From: Diadema setosum
Lineage: Eukaryota; Echinodermata; Echinoidea; Diadematoida; Diadematidae
Assembly: GCF_964275005.1 (NCBI RefSeq)
Contig: NC_092702.1
Location: forward strand, 3,659,501-3,723,500
Direction: 5' to 3'
Length of the DNA stretch: 64,000 nucleotides
Shown: piece by piece, positions 39,901 to 49,634 of the stretch
Numbering within the stretch: position 1 is the first letter of the stretch
Layout: the number at the start of each line of letters is the position of its first letter
Translations under genes and position numbers: made by a program
Notes under the pieces: model-generated
What the model was told of the DNA's origin: nothing
What the model saw: the letters and a program-made list of their open reading frames with translations, nothing else
Database searches by the model: none

Positions 39901-42900
39901 TTTTTATTATAGCTTTTGTTCACATTTTGTATATTTCACAATACTGATTTCTTGCTTCAAATTTTTGCATTACAATTTTGAACATTAGTTGTTTCTATCC
40001 CTAACTCACCTTTTACAACTATTTTGAAGCACGAAGCTAGGTATTTGTTTCATCTGCAAATGGTAAATAATGCTTTAAAGTAATACACATATATTTGGTG
40101 GGAGAAGAGATTTGATGTCCTAGCTTAAATAGCTAAATCATACATGACAAGTGAATTGCACGAGTGCAAAACCGGTGCAGCAATTCTGGTTTCACAGTAT
40201 GACACAAAAAACAGTGGCCTCTTCAGAACTTGACGGAATGTTAAGATGCAGTTTATGCCAAGCTATGGTGGTGAATTCTCTCCTTTTGATGCATCCATGT
40301 GATATGTCAGTTGGCTAGTTGCAAAGACATAATCACTTGGCCTTCACGACTGCTAGCTTGACCGGATGTGGTGCACATTCTTTAGGCTTTTATGGTCAGT
40401 AACACATTATCTGTTTGTTTTGTCTTCCATATTTGGTTGTATTTTTCCTCGGCAGGTCCATCAACTGAAAAAAGACAGGGAGGTTGCCCTGGTCACCAAG
40501 CAGCGACTGATGCGCATCAACGATGACCGTGAAGACTTCCTCAACATGCTTCGACAGACACGTCATAACCTCTATCAGGTAGGTCACTGCATGGTCTAGC
40601 TAATTATCCATCATTTCTCTGTGTTGTAACTACTTAAAAACATGGGCCAGCTAGAGATTGTATATTTTCTGAATACTTTTATACCCAGTTACTTCCAGTC
40701 TGTCTGAATTGTAAGTTAATCTTTTGAGGAAAAGACCATAATGTAAAGAATCTTTTCAGGTTGTTGACATACTTGCAAGAACTTTGATCAAAAGTGGGAT
40801 ATATACTGTAGTAGAAAGAGGTTTGCAATTATTGGATGCTACACGAACCAGTTTAGCAATGACATCCAGCCTCACTGTCGCAGCTGATCACTTATTGTTT
40901 AGTTGCGATCGTAATTGTAATCATGTTGAGATTGCAGAAAAGAGCGTTGGAAAGTGGTGCCATGGTCATATTTCAGCTTCCATGCAGATAGATAATCTTG
41001 GCCAAACTCTCCCAGTTCACTGTTGAGTGATGACTGACAATCTATGTGGCATTTTGTTTCCATGGTAACAGGAGAAGCTGGCCAAGTACGAGGAGACGCT
41101 GAAGGAGGAGCGTGCCAAGCGGCTGATGGAGCGCAAGGCGCGGCGTAAGGAGGATCGTCGCGCCAAGTGGTACAAGGAGAAGGAGGAGGAGGAGCAGAGG
41201 CGCAAGGATGAGGAGGCTAAACGAGGTGTGCTTATTTGAAGTCACAGATTTAAAATCGGCCAGTTTATCATGATTGACATGTGTATTTACATTCTATGCA
41301 TGCCTTTATAACAGACTTTTTACCATAAAGTTTTCCCCAACACCTGCCTCACACAGCATGCTGAATCCTACATGTTCAATTGGATTATGTCTATATTAGG
41401 TGCATTAAATCACCTAGTGCTAAATCCTCATTGGGAAAATAATTTTCAACTTCAAAATACCTTCGAAATTTAAAATATCTTTGAACTTACTAAAGCGGCC
41501 TGATAACAAAAGTGTACCTTGCTTCTTGTATTTTGTGATGGATATTTTTTTTTCTCCCTCTCTCTTTGAAGATTTACAATGAGACCCCAGTTGTCATGAG
41601 AACATATTGAAGGGGTGGTTCGCAAAGAGCAAGAGTTAATTTTGACATGTGCTTCAAAGTGTGGTATCTTTTTAACAGTCTTGTCTCTGGTGAAACGTCT
41701 TGCCTTGGGTTCTGCTTTGTGGGTAACCACATTCAAGTGACATTTTCATTTTCCATTTTGACAGCGAGAGACTTGGAACAGCAGCAGGCTGAGGCGGAGT
41801 ACCAGGAGCACTTGAAGAAACTGGAAGAGCAAGAGGCCAAGCGCATGGCAAAGTAAGAATTGTATCTAGTTATATTAACAGTTACTAGTATATCTCACCT
41901 CAGAAGCCATCAAATGATTAAATCTATGTACAGCAAATTGAAGAAGAAACTATTCTGTAACGCGCAATGTTTGTTATTTTGGGTTTTATTGAGGATAAAC
42001 CTCTGAAAATAACGTCAAAACTTAGCTTCCAAAACAGAAAATTTGGTCTCAAAACAAGTGTTATTTTTTCACATTTTCCTTCACTGCCGAAAAATGAAAC
42101 TTTGGTATGTGACTTTAATATGGGTAGTACATCCATACTGTGTTCCAAATATCTTTTTGGTATTATTTGGCGCACGGATATGTCCAGAAAAAAATCGAGA
42201 TTACGTAAAATCCAAAGCGTAAGCAGTACGCAGTCCGATGTTCGAATTCAGAAGCTTTGGCCTCTTATCAGTGTGTCTGCAAATAGAAAGTCCTTCAAAA
42301 ATTCATAAACATTCCCGGATCACTACCAAAACTTAGTCATCTGTTCCTTGTGTCATCAACTTTTCCAGCAAGTTTCATCCAAACCCTCTCACAACTTTAT
42401 GAGTTATTTTACATACAGACAAACAAACCAACGCCAAAGAAAACATAACCTTCTTCCTTGATGGAGGTAATTAAGTGAAAATATAAATAGTGGTGGTACA
42501 GTGGAACCTCCTCATAACAAGTTTGGATGCAAGATGAAATCCTTTTAGTGGAAATTCTTGTGTCCTCAGTAACTTTTACGTGTTAGTCGTTATATAGTTT
42601 GTACATCCAATTTATGCAGAATTTTCAGACATACTGTAATGCTAGCACTGGTAGAGTGGAACCTTTTTACGAGGTTGAATATAATGGGATACATGATATA
42701 ACTAGAGAAGCACTCTTGAGAGTGCAGACCTCCGCCAAGCATGCAGCTCATTTCCATCCGCACTGATCTTGTTCTTCCACAGAGATCAGTGATTTCCACC
42801 CATACGTACTGCATTGTGTACTGAAAATCACCCGATTTCCCAATATAGAAAGCCTTTTGTTACGTCATAAACTTCCAGCTGCGCGGCGCGCCTCACCTTG

Positions 42901-45900
42901 GTAGAAACTAGAGCGCACACTTTAGTGCGCGCATGCAAACCTCAAATACACGCAGCCTGAACTCCCAAGTTCATTGACCCTACCTGCCAAAATATAAAAA
43001 ATCCTGCATAAATTCCCCCAGAATTCTTGGATCACTACCAAAATTTAATCATCTGTTTCTTGTGTCATCCTCAACCTTTCCTGTAAGTTTCATCCGTATC
43101 TGTTAACTACTTTTTGAGTTATTTTGCACACGGACAAACAAACAAACAAACAAACAAACCAAACAACCAACGGTAATGAAAACATACCCTCCACCCTTCG
43201 CAGAGGTAACAAGGTAACATCAAAGGGCCCATTCCTTTTATATTCTTTTGTTCTATCCCCGATATAACAAGGAAATGTGATGTTCTTTGTTGTGATTTCA
43301 AAACAGGATGAGGGAGATTGAGGAGAAGCAGAGAATGAAGGAGGATTCATTGCAACCAGAGGAGCCTTCTTGGAGGAATGAGAAACCAAGGTATGCCGTA
43401 AAGGGGATGGTATACTGTATGTCCCCCCCAAAAAAAAATTACAACGGGACCTTCCGCATTGATAACTTTAAAAATAGTGAATCAGTCAAAATTCAATTTC
43501 AGGGTATGAAACTATAACTTATTACCCACATCTTGCAGAAAACCCCATCATATTTGCTCAGTGGTCAAAGAGAAATGAGGACTTTTGTAGAGCATGTTGG
43601 GAATCTCTTCCCTCCAAGTTCTGTCTATTGTGTTGCAGTTCCAAGAGCACCCAAGTGGTAAACTTGGGAGAATCAGGCTCATGACACGTTTTACAAAAAA
43701 TCCATGTTTTTCTGTGACCGCTAAACCAAATTGAATAGGGTTTTCTGCAAAATAGAGCTAAGATGTTATATGTTAAGATCCTGAAGTAGCATTTGGACAG
43801 TTTAATCATATTGGATGTTATCAATGTGAAAATCTGATTGTAATTTTTTTGGGACATACTGTAGTATTGGTGTAGATGAGGATTGAGGTTTTATCTTTCT
43901 GCGAGATACCAAGAAACCACTTCTGAAATGGTACAGAGCATAGAGCATACCATATTCATCATATAAATGTTGAATTCCTCTCAGAATCATTCTGAGAGGA
44001 ATTCAACATTTATATGATGAATATTGGTTTTGGAATAGCTGAGACATCCAAGAACAAAGTAAAGCAAAGCAATCAAAATAAAAGGTGGGTCCCACCTTTT
44101 ATTGGGATCTCTCTGTTTTGGATATATCAGCCATTTCAAAACCAATTTTCATCGAATAAACGTTGAATTCCTCTTGAAATCACATGCTCTTTCATATTTC
44201 ACAAGAAGTTTCTCATTATCTCACCAAAAATGTGAGAAACCGTAAGTTAGGTCTCAACCAAAAGTATATGATCCCTTAAACCGCCCTCTCCCTTATACAC
44301 ATAAACTTTACTTGGCAAAAAAAAGAAGAAAAGATTAATCCAGTGTACTCCCATTATAGCAAAGTCCTAGGGACCTGCGGTTTTCTCTCATTATATAGAA
44401 GTTTCATTATGATCAAACATTATAAGTGTATTAGCATTTACAGATGATAATTTAGGGACCCGAGTTTTGATTTCATTTTAGCAAGAATTTCATTGAAATC
44501 ATGTTTGTTGTCAGGGAAGTGCACTGTATCTAAGTAGTGGATGAATTATCCCCCTCCCCCCCCCCCCAAAAAAAATAATAATGATAAATAAATACAGTTA
44601 AACTCGCATAAGTCGATCTTCTCGGGACTGAGCAAAACACGTCGACTTAGGCGATTTCCGACTTGTGCGTAAGTCGAAAAAAAATTGACTTACAGTTTCA
44701 CCACAGGTACATACATGTATGTTTAATGTACATATATGTTGTCTACTCTGGAGCCGAGAGCTGGAACGGTGTGCCGCAGCACGAGTCGCCCAGCAGGGCC
44801 GCGGCTAACTTTGCATGGACAGTGCATTAGTATTGGCACAGGTCCGATTACTTTACACCCTTGTTAAACCTTGGGGAAGTGAATATGAACGATATTTGAG
44901 CAGTGATTGATTCCAGTTTACCATACCGTGGCTTGAAATGCGTGTAGAGGTGCAATTCTGATTTACCCGTGCCCGTAACTTTCCCCCTACTTTCCGCTTT
45001 GAAAACTCAGCAGCTTCATCCATTATACCACTCCACTGCACAGCGCTGCAAATGCCAAGCTAGCTACATGTACACTGCAAGCTCAATACTGTACATGTAA
45101 ATGAACGCATGTGTACTGTACGAACGCTGTACGTACGTAGCGCGACAGCTGACAGGGCTGTACCAGCGGACCTCCAAATACGAAGAGAGTTAAACGATCC
45201 CATGCGATCGCTTTGAATTTTGATTTTAGATCATTTTTTTTTTTGTCACCTCAAACTCGTGTGACAAACAAAATAATGATGAGTAATAAATAATGAATAA
45301 TAAATGACAGTGATTTATTACACAGTAAAATCTTATTCGACTTAGGCACAGTGAATTCAATGGTTTTTCCGTGAAAGTGTTCTTGGAATTTCATCGACTT
45401 AGGCGAGTATTCGACTTACAAAATTCGACTTGTGAGTGAATTAATACACGTACGTCAATGGGGGAAAATCGGGACTTTTTAAAATCATCGACTTACGCGA
45501 TTATTCGACATATGCGACGTCGACTTAGGCGAGTTTAACTGTAAATGAGTGGATTTGAGTATCAAAGATATAAATTTAGAATTAAAAATAAGAAAAGAAT
45601 CTGGCTGTAATGCAAATATCAAGCTGCTCAAGAGTAGTCTCTCATGGTACAGGAAATGTTAGGGGTGATGTAGTTCCATAAGTCCACAAACAGATGTGTT
45701 AGGGAAGTATCTTGTGGATATTCAGTGTCCTGTCTTTGCATGAGAAAGCGGGGTTACTATTGTGGTCTGTCACACGTGGCCAGAGAATGCATGGAGTAGT
45801 TTTCCCCGTGTGTGCTCTTGCAGTTGTTCTTAAGTCTGGTCTATGCTTTGAATAATCCTGACGCGATACAGATGTTCAACATCAAAAGGTTTTCGTTTGA

Positions 45901-47460
45901 ATGTATACTTGTAATTCAGAGAGAGTACCTCTGAGTCAAGAGTAATTCTTGACAAGAAGGAGAGCAAACATTTGTGTCTCTATTCAAAATTTGTAACAAA
46001 AACAGAGAGTTGCACAGCTACATCACATCAGAGATTTCTTTGTGCATTTCATTGATGAGAAAATTAAAATATCTAATTCATACATTTATATAAACATGTT
46101 ATATTCCATTTCAAATTGTTACTTTTCCAGGAATGATTTTTTTTTTTTTTACAAAACATTTTATGCAATTTCTTATCAAAATAGATTGCGGGAAATACAC
46201 CGCCCAGGCTTACGGGATGCTCAAGAAGGAGGATGGCGTGAAAGGGGCAGAGAGGAGTTCCGTCGCCCAGAACCACACCCAGAACCTGACGGTGAAGACT
46301 TGCGAGGACCAGCTCAAGACCAGCAGGATGCGGGCCCTCCACCGGAAGAGGCACCTCCTCCAGAGAGGGAGGAGAGGAGAGTGGAGAGGAGTCGCTTCGC
46401 AAGTCGCGACATCCGCTTTGAGGAGGGTGGAGAATTCTACCAGGCTCCTCCTGAGAGGGAGCGTCCGAGGGAAGTGGAACAGGAGGAACGCCGCGCTCCT
46501 CCTCCTAAGGAAACTCGCTTTGATGAAGGAGAGATCCGCCGCCCTGCCAGCAGAGATATACGCCTCGATGAACCTGATGGTTTCCGTGATGATGCTGATC
46601 GCCGTCCATTCCGTGGTGGCAGAGATGACATGGGTCCCCGAGACGACCGAGGCCCGAGAGACGACCGAGGCCCGAGAGATGACCGAGGCCCGAGAGACGA
46701 CCGAGGCCCGAGAGACGACCGCGGCCCAAGGGACGACCGAGGTCCAAGGGATGACAGGTCTGGATGGAGAAGAGATGATGGTCCCAGAGGTTATGATCGA
46801 CGTGACTTTGGTCGGCGTGAAGATGGTCCTAGGTCATATGGTGGCCCTCGTGATTACGGGCGCCGCGATGAAGGTCCAAGAGATGATGGTCCTCGTGGAG
46901 GCTTTGGTCGAAGGAGAGATGACGGTCCCCGCGACATGGGACGCCGTGATGACCGCGGAGGCTGGGGCAGAGATGGTGGTCGGGATGCTGATGACGGCAG
47001 GAGTTGGCGATCCACTGGTCCTAGAGATGACTTCAAGCGCATGGATCGTCCACGTGATCGTCCAATGAGGGATGGAGATCGTCCCATGAGAGATGGAGAT
47101 CGACCTCCTCGTGAAGAAGGAGATTGGAGAAGTCGAGGCGGAGATCGAGGTGGCGATCGGGATGGCGGAGCATGGCGTCGCGGGGGTGATGATCGTGGTG
47201 GTCGTGATTTCCGAGGCCCTCCCCTTCGGGAGGGGCGTGGTCCTCCAAGAGATGATCGTGGCCCGCGGGATGACAGGAGGAGAGATGGCCCGCCAAGAAA
47301 CATGGATGATCAGAGCTCATGGCGTCGTGGCGGCGATCGAGGTGGCGATCGAGGCGAGAGGGGCGGAGATCAGGGAGGGGAGCAGTGGAGAGCAGCGCCC
47401 AAGCAGAGTAGGAGACCTGCCGAGCAGGAAGATGAGGGATGGACCACCGTGCGTCGCTAG
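24940..47460 (+). CDS. EIF3A: Eukaryotic translation initiation factor 3 subunit A (eIF3a), 20 coding exons
   Basis: eIF3a is the scaffold subunit of eIF3. It sits on the 40S ribosome, binds eIF3c and eIF3b, and helps recruit mRNA. The coding exons are 24940-24988, 26487-26677, 27152-27288, 28240-28403, 28614-28672, 30245-30385, 31275-31483, 32236-32407, 32769-32966, 33733-33849, 35694-35882, 36503-36640, 37198-37407, 38245-38349, 39304-39417, 40456-40578, 41072-41225, 41765-41852, 43307-43390 and 46185-47460. All junctions are GT-AG with continuous phase, and the total is 1305 residues (human about 1382). The N-terminus [16 protein letters not shown] and the block [13 protein letters not shown] match the family closely. 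Residues about 1-540 form the helical and PCI region, about 545-880 a charged coiled coil (spectrin-like), and about 881-1305 an Arg/Asp/Gly-rich tail with DDRGPR repeats ending in GWTTVRR. Introns 7, 10, 12 and 19 carry pogo-like MITEs. The first exon is only 49 nt and was chosen because it supplies the conserved start. Confidence 0.97.
25717..26063. mobile_element. hAT-like MITE with AGAGACTCCAAC ends (EIF3A intron 1)
   Basis: A 347-bp element flanked by an 8-bp direct repeat TGCAATTT (25709-25716 and 26064-26071). The left end reads CAGAGACTCCAACTCTCCCG and the right end its inverse, GTTGGAGTCTC. Subterminal blocks CTCCCGTTTTTGACGGGAGA and CGGGAGAATCTCC are also inverted copies. It is non-coding. 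Terminal bases overlap the target duplication, so the exact border is ambiguous by one to two bases. Confidence 0.75.
28985..30002. repeat. 1-kb interspersed repeat with GCCTCCGCCA ends and AGGTCA arrays (EIF3A intron 5)
   Basis: It begins TATGCCTCCGCCAACGAAGT with an internal hairpin (GCCTCCG ... CGGAGGC) and ends near ATGGCGGAGGCATACACC, the inverse. A GTCCGTCCGTAC tandem tract follows the left end (29029-29095). The body has at least four clusters of AGGTCA/GGTCA half-sites (about 29190-29222, 29356-29390, 29503-29525, 29640-29661). I recall closely similar repeats in several marine invertebrate genomes, where they yield spurious SVRPSVRP proteins. It is probably a non-autonomous DNA element. 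No intact coding frame is seen. Confidence 0.75.
31909..32094. mobile_element. pogo/Tigger-like MITE, copy 1 (EIF3A intron 7)
   Basis: A 186-bp element flanked by TA. Left CAGTGCACTCCCGTTATAAC and right GTTATAACGGGAGTCCACTG are inverted copies with one mismatch over about 23 bp. The ends resemble the CAGTGnAnCTCnGTTATAACGAA termini I know from pogo/Tigger transposons. It is non-coding. This copy is the best preserved of five in the window. Confidence 0.85.
33356..33559. mobile_element. MITE with CAGAGATGCC / GGCATCCCTG ends (EIF3A intron 9)
   Basis: The left terminus CAGAGATGCCGACTG is the imperfect inverse of the right terminus CAGGTTGGCATCCCTG. It is 204 bp and has no coding capacity. The termini look hAT-like, but no 8-bp target duplication was found. 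Confidence 0.5.
33920..34973. mobile_element. 1.05-kb DNA transposon remnant with 17-bp inverted ends (EIF3A intron 10)
   Basis: Perfect 17-bp inverted ends are GAGTCTACCCACAAATT at 33920-33936 and its reverse complement at 34957-34973. Subterminal GTGACGTCG and TTGACGTCAC blocks also face each other (near 34050 and 34800). No transposase motif was recognised in any frame, so it is probably non-autonomous. Family not assigned. Confidence 0.6.
35347..35534. mobile_element. pogo/Tigger-like MITE, copy 2 (EIF3A intron 10)
   Basis: It starts after TA with CAGTGCACTCCAGTTATAAT and ends near AATGGGAATCACCTG. The same internal phrases as copy 1 are present (AACTGCCAGTCCCAAAGA), but CpG sites have mostly decayed to TpG or CpA, so it is older or was methylated. 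Confidence 0.75.
36978..37141. mobile_element. pogo/Tigger-like MITE, copy 3 (EIF3A intron 12)
   Basis: Flanked by TA (36976-36977 and 37142-37143). Left CAGTGCACTTCCGTTATAAC and right TTATAACGGGAGTCCACTG are inverted copies. It is 164 bp and ends only 56 bp before EIF3A exon 13, within reach of the branch point and polypyrimidine region. Confidence 0.8.
37443..37733. mobile_element. Fold-back MITE with ~100-bp arms (EIF3A intron 13)
   Basis: The left arm starts GGCCCGAATTCACGAAGG and the right arm ends with the near-perfect inverse CCTTCATGAATTCGGCC. About 100 bp on each side pairs with few mismatches and includes the palindromes CCATGGTTTAAACCATGG and TTTCGTCAACGAAA near the centre. Transcribed, it would form a long hairpin in the EIF3A pre-mRNA. 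The superfamily is unknown. Confidence 0.75.
39569..39815. repeat. MITE-like element with TTGCCAAC / GTTGGCAGG ends (EIF3A intron 15)
   Basis: Inverted ends TTGCCAACTAGTAAGAT and ATGTTGGCAGG enclose a body with repeated (A/G)TAAGATTTT and ATCAGATTTT units. It has no coding capacity. Borders are approximate, and no target duplication was confirmed. Confidence 0.45.
42311..42480. repeat. Partial interspersed repeat (EIF3A intron 18)
   Basis: Shares a run of phrases with 43018-43209 in the same order: GGATCACTACCAAAA, CATCTGTTCCTTGTGTCATC, AAGTTTCATCC, GAGTTATTTTACATAC, ACAAACAAACCAACG, GAAAACATAACC. It ends TTGATGGAGGTAA. This is the 3' portion of an interspersed family. Confidence 0.65.
42705..43209. 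repeat. Interspersed repeat with GACCTCCGCCAAG start (EIF3A intron 18)
   Basis: It begins near CTTGAGAGTGCAGACCTCCG and ends CCTTCGCAGAGGTAAC; CCTCCGCCAAG and CTTCGCAGAGG are loosely inverted. An ACAAACAAACAAACAAAC tract lies near the 3' end. Its 3' part matches 42311-42480. The family is familiar from echinoderm and amphioxus DNA, but no name can be given safely. Confidence 0.6.
43952..44024. repeat. Perfect palindrome, 36-bp arms with 1-nt spacer
   Basis: The left arm (43952-43987) and right arm (43989-44024) are exact reverse complements over 36 bp, separated by a single C at 43988. The arm contains ATGTTGAATTCCTCTCAGAAT. The right arm is also the left end of a larger fold-back (43995-44178). 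Confidence 0.9.
43995..44178. mobile_element. Fold-back MITE with GAGGAATTCAAC ends (EIF3A intron 19)
   Basis: The left end GAGGAATTCAACATTTATAT and the right end ATAAACGTTGAATTCCTC are inverted. The arms continue through ATTGGTTTTG / CAAAACCAAT towards a centre AAAAGGTGGGTCCCACCTTTT, itself a near-perfect palindrome. It is 184 bp with no coding capacity. Confidence 0.7.
44341..44526. mobile_element. pogo/Tigger-like MITE, copy 4 (EIF3A intron 19)
   Basis: Left CAGTGTACTCCCATTATAGC and right GGAAGTGCACTG followed by TA. The internal phrase AGTCCTAGGGACC matches the family. It is diverged from copies 1 and 3, and the left TA is lost. Confidence 0.7.
44595..45541. mobile_element. pogo/Tigger-like element, 947 bp, CAGTTAAACTCGC ends (EIF3A intron 19)
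   Basis: Flanked by TA on both sides (44593-44594 and 45542-45543). The 22-bp ends CAGTTAAACTCGCATAAGTC and the inverse of GACTTAGGCGAGTTTAACTG differ by one base. Several further GTCGACTTAGGCG units lie inside both ends. No DDE transposase motif was recognised, so it is probably a deletion derivative. The single end mismatch suggests it is fairly young compared with its neighbours. Confidence 0.8.
46630..46757 (+). repeat. 18-bp coding minisatellite in EIF3A (DDRGPR repeats)
   Basis: About seven tandem 18-bp units of the type GACCGAGGCCCGAGAGAC encode DDRGPR repeats at about residues 1030-1071 of EIF3A. Several units are nearly identical in DNA, pointing to recent slippage or unequal exchange. 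The human protein has an analogous run of DDDRGPRRG decapeptides in the same tail, so the feature is conserved in kind but not in unit length. Confidence 0.85.
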
Positions 47461-47700
47461 GGTCAGAGCGAGCGAGACCTCTTCACTTTTCAAGGATACA
47501 TCTGTGTTTTTCTATCTCTTGTTTTCTCTCACATAGATCCTTCACTTAGAAATCTGTATGCTAGTTAGATGTAATAGTGTTACTACTACTTCATATATCT
47601 TTAAGTGTGTTTATTCAGCTCTATGCTACTGCATTCATATACTTTTGCTCTTATGTGGTTTGGATTAATTAACAATAAATTTATATTATTTTTGTTCAGT
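47461..47700 (+). other. EIF3A 3' UTR with poly(A) signal
   Basis: The sequence after the stop codon becomes AT-rich at once. A canonical AATAAA is at 47674-47679 in the context TTAACAATAAATTTATATTA, about 215 bp after the stop, followed by T-rich sequence. Cleavage is expected near 47690-47705. Inferred from the signal only. Confidence 0.55.
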
Positions 47701-48159
47701 TATAAAGAATATTGACAAATATTACAAGAAACATGTATGATATTTGATGATAATTAATTAGGAAAATGCCACCTTATTTTTGAATTGTTACATATAATTT
47801 GTTGCAATCATACAAATATGATTGATTTGGGAAAATGAGTGATATCATTCAAACCAATTTGTCTCCACTAGCATGTTTTCCAATCTAAATCCACAGTATT
47901 CTTTTGTCATAAAAATAATTCAATTTCACTTAGGCATGATTGTGTATCACTATAATACTGTGTAACACAGGGTACTATGCCAATTCTCCACCTGTGAAAG
48001 CGTAAATAACAGTTTTAATACTCTTCATTTATAATCAGTGTGCTCACTATTCTCAAATTCCCCTGACAGCTAGTTATGAGTGAATAATTTTTCCATCGTA
48101 CGACATCCAGTAGAGTAGTTACGGGCAGAACAAATATGTTACGAGACATGTTGTGTTGT

Positions 48160-48252
48160 TTAACCCGTTGAGGACGGTTTAATTTTGCTGCAGCACGCAT
48201 TTCCCATAGACGCTTGCCCGAGTATACTTGGGACTCGTCCTCAACGGGTTAA
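48160..48252. mobile_element. 93-bp TTAA-bordered inverted repeat
   Basis: TTAACCCGTTGAGGACG at the left and CGTCCTCAACGGGTTAA at the right are exact inverted copies (17 bp) enclosing about 59 bp. The TTAA borders fit a very short piggyBac-like MITE. The element is directly followed by another MITE at 48261. Confidence 0.65.
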
Positions 48253-48260
48253 AACATCAG

Positions 48261-48566
48261 GGGTGTTTCACAAAGAAGTCAACCTTGAAGTTGCGATTAA
48301 TTCGTATTATGTATGCCACTGGTTCCCTGTTCAGCTTTATTTTATGTTTTTGGAATCCTTTTCAAATTGTCAAAATTTGCAGAAAATTCTTTGTCATCAT
48401 TCTATTTTGTATATCGATATCAGTGGCTGCATGTAAAAGTCTTGAAAATGTTCATTTTCATTTGGAAGTTGGGATTTCATTGAACACGCACACAACATCC
48501 CTGAAGTTTATGTAATTAACTCTTAAGATCGACATAAATCTAATTTCTTTGTGAAACACCTCCTTT
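48261..48566. mobile_element. MITE with GGGGTGTTTCACAAAGAA ends
   Basis: Left AGGGGTGTTTCACAAAGAA and right TTTCTTTGTGAAACACCTCC are inverted with one or two mismatches. It is about 306 bp. Subterminal AAGTCAACCTTGAAG and CTTAAGATCGACATAAAT show weak further pairing. No target duplication was confirmed. Confidence 0.65.
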
Positions 48567-49130
48567 GAGTACAGTGGTTCCCATGTAATGTACTGTAGTG
48601 CTAATCACCACTTGTATGCTGAATAAACTCTTGCTCATCTGACATACATTGTAATTGTGTAAGATGGAATACTCGTATGCATGTATATCTCTTTCTCGCC
48701 ACCAGCGGCAGATCATTACCAAATCTAACTTTCAAGTTCAAGGAATGAAAGCTCATGCGTTGATTATACATATTTACTAATATTACTGACAGAATGGATT
48801 TTATTTCTATGAAGATGTCATAGTAGGTGATGACTCTGAATAAAAAGTAGACATTTTCATTTATCATGAACAGTAAAAAAAAAAAAAAAAAAGTTTCATT
48901 TGATTTACAAAGAGAAGATAATGGTGTTATGAGAATGGAATTTGGAAATTGAAAAATTAAGAATAAATGACCATATGACCTTACTTCCTGTAAGTTTTGC
49001 TTTTGTGATCTTCTGTGATGTCTTTTCAGACCCGGCTGAGGATGCTATCAACATGCAGGTTGTCACCACTTTATTGTGTGTATGTGTATGTGCATGCCCA
49101 TTTGAAGGCTGGCATGTACTAAGTGTATGC

Positions 49131-49357
49131 AGGGCTCGACGTAGTGGAAGCCCAATGGCCCAGGACTTCTAAAAATTTATGTTGGGCCACCAAATGTCCA
49201 TAAAGGCTGTCTTTCGGTGGCCTGATTGGGCATCTAAAATTCATATTTCCTTTTTCTTTTTCAATCCGCTCCATTTCTTTGTTGGGCCACCAGAATTTCA
49301 AATTCAAAGATTTTAGAGGCCACCAGAGAGAGAAAAAGAAGTAAGTGTTGTGTCCCG
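49131..49357. mobile_element. hAT-like GGGCCACCAAA MITE, second copy
   Basis: A 227-bp element flanked by a perfect 8-bp direct repeat GTGTATGC (49123-49130 and 49358-49365). It starts AGGGCTCGACGTAGTGG, nearly the same as the left end of the insertion at 6560, and contains GGGCCACCAAA, GGTGGCC and GGGCCACCAGA. The right end (GTGTTGTGTCCCG) is degraded. Confidence 0.75.
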
Positions 49358-49470
49358 GTGTATGCATAATGTGTAAATAATGTAAATGTGCGTTTGTTTG
49401 TTGTACCTGGTACATGTACATGTATTGTGATATTAATGGCAGACTTGTGGAACCTTGTGAGGTTGGAATA

Positions 49471-49472
<2 letters not shown>

Positions 49473-49515
<43 letters not shown>
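49473..49515. repeat. CA microsatellite
   Basis: An uninterrupted run of about 21 CA units. Confidence 0.9.
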
Positions 49516-49516
<1 letters not shown>

Positions 49517-49634
49517 TTAAAGCTTGGGTTTAGCCTATGACATCAACATCTAAGTTGCATAGTGCTTGTCAACAGTACAGGATTCTCCTCGTTACAGCTG
49601 TACATATCCTTAGGGCTGGCAGGTCTGTTACATC

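Noticed and set aside
46133-47068. A 311-codon open frame in the second forward frame over EIF3A exon 20
   Set aside because: The true frame encodes the conserved EIF3A tail ending GWTTVRR. The other frame is open because of GA-rich repeats and matches no known family.
46854-47303. A 149-codon minus-strand frame opposite the EIF3A tail
   Set aside because: Composition shadow of the repeat-rich coding exon; no conserved motif.
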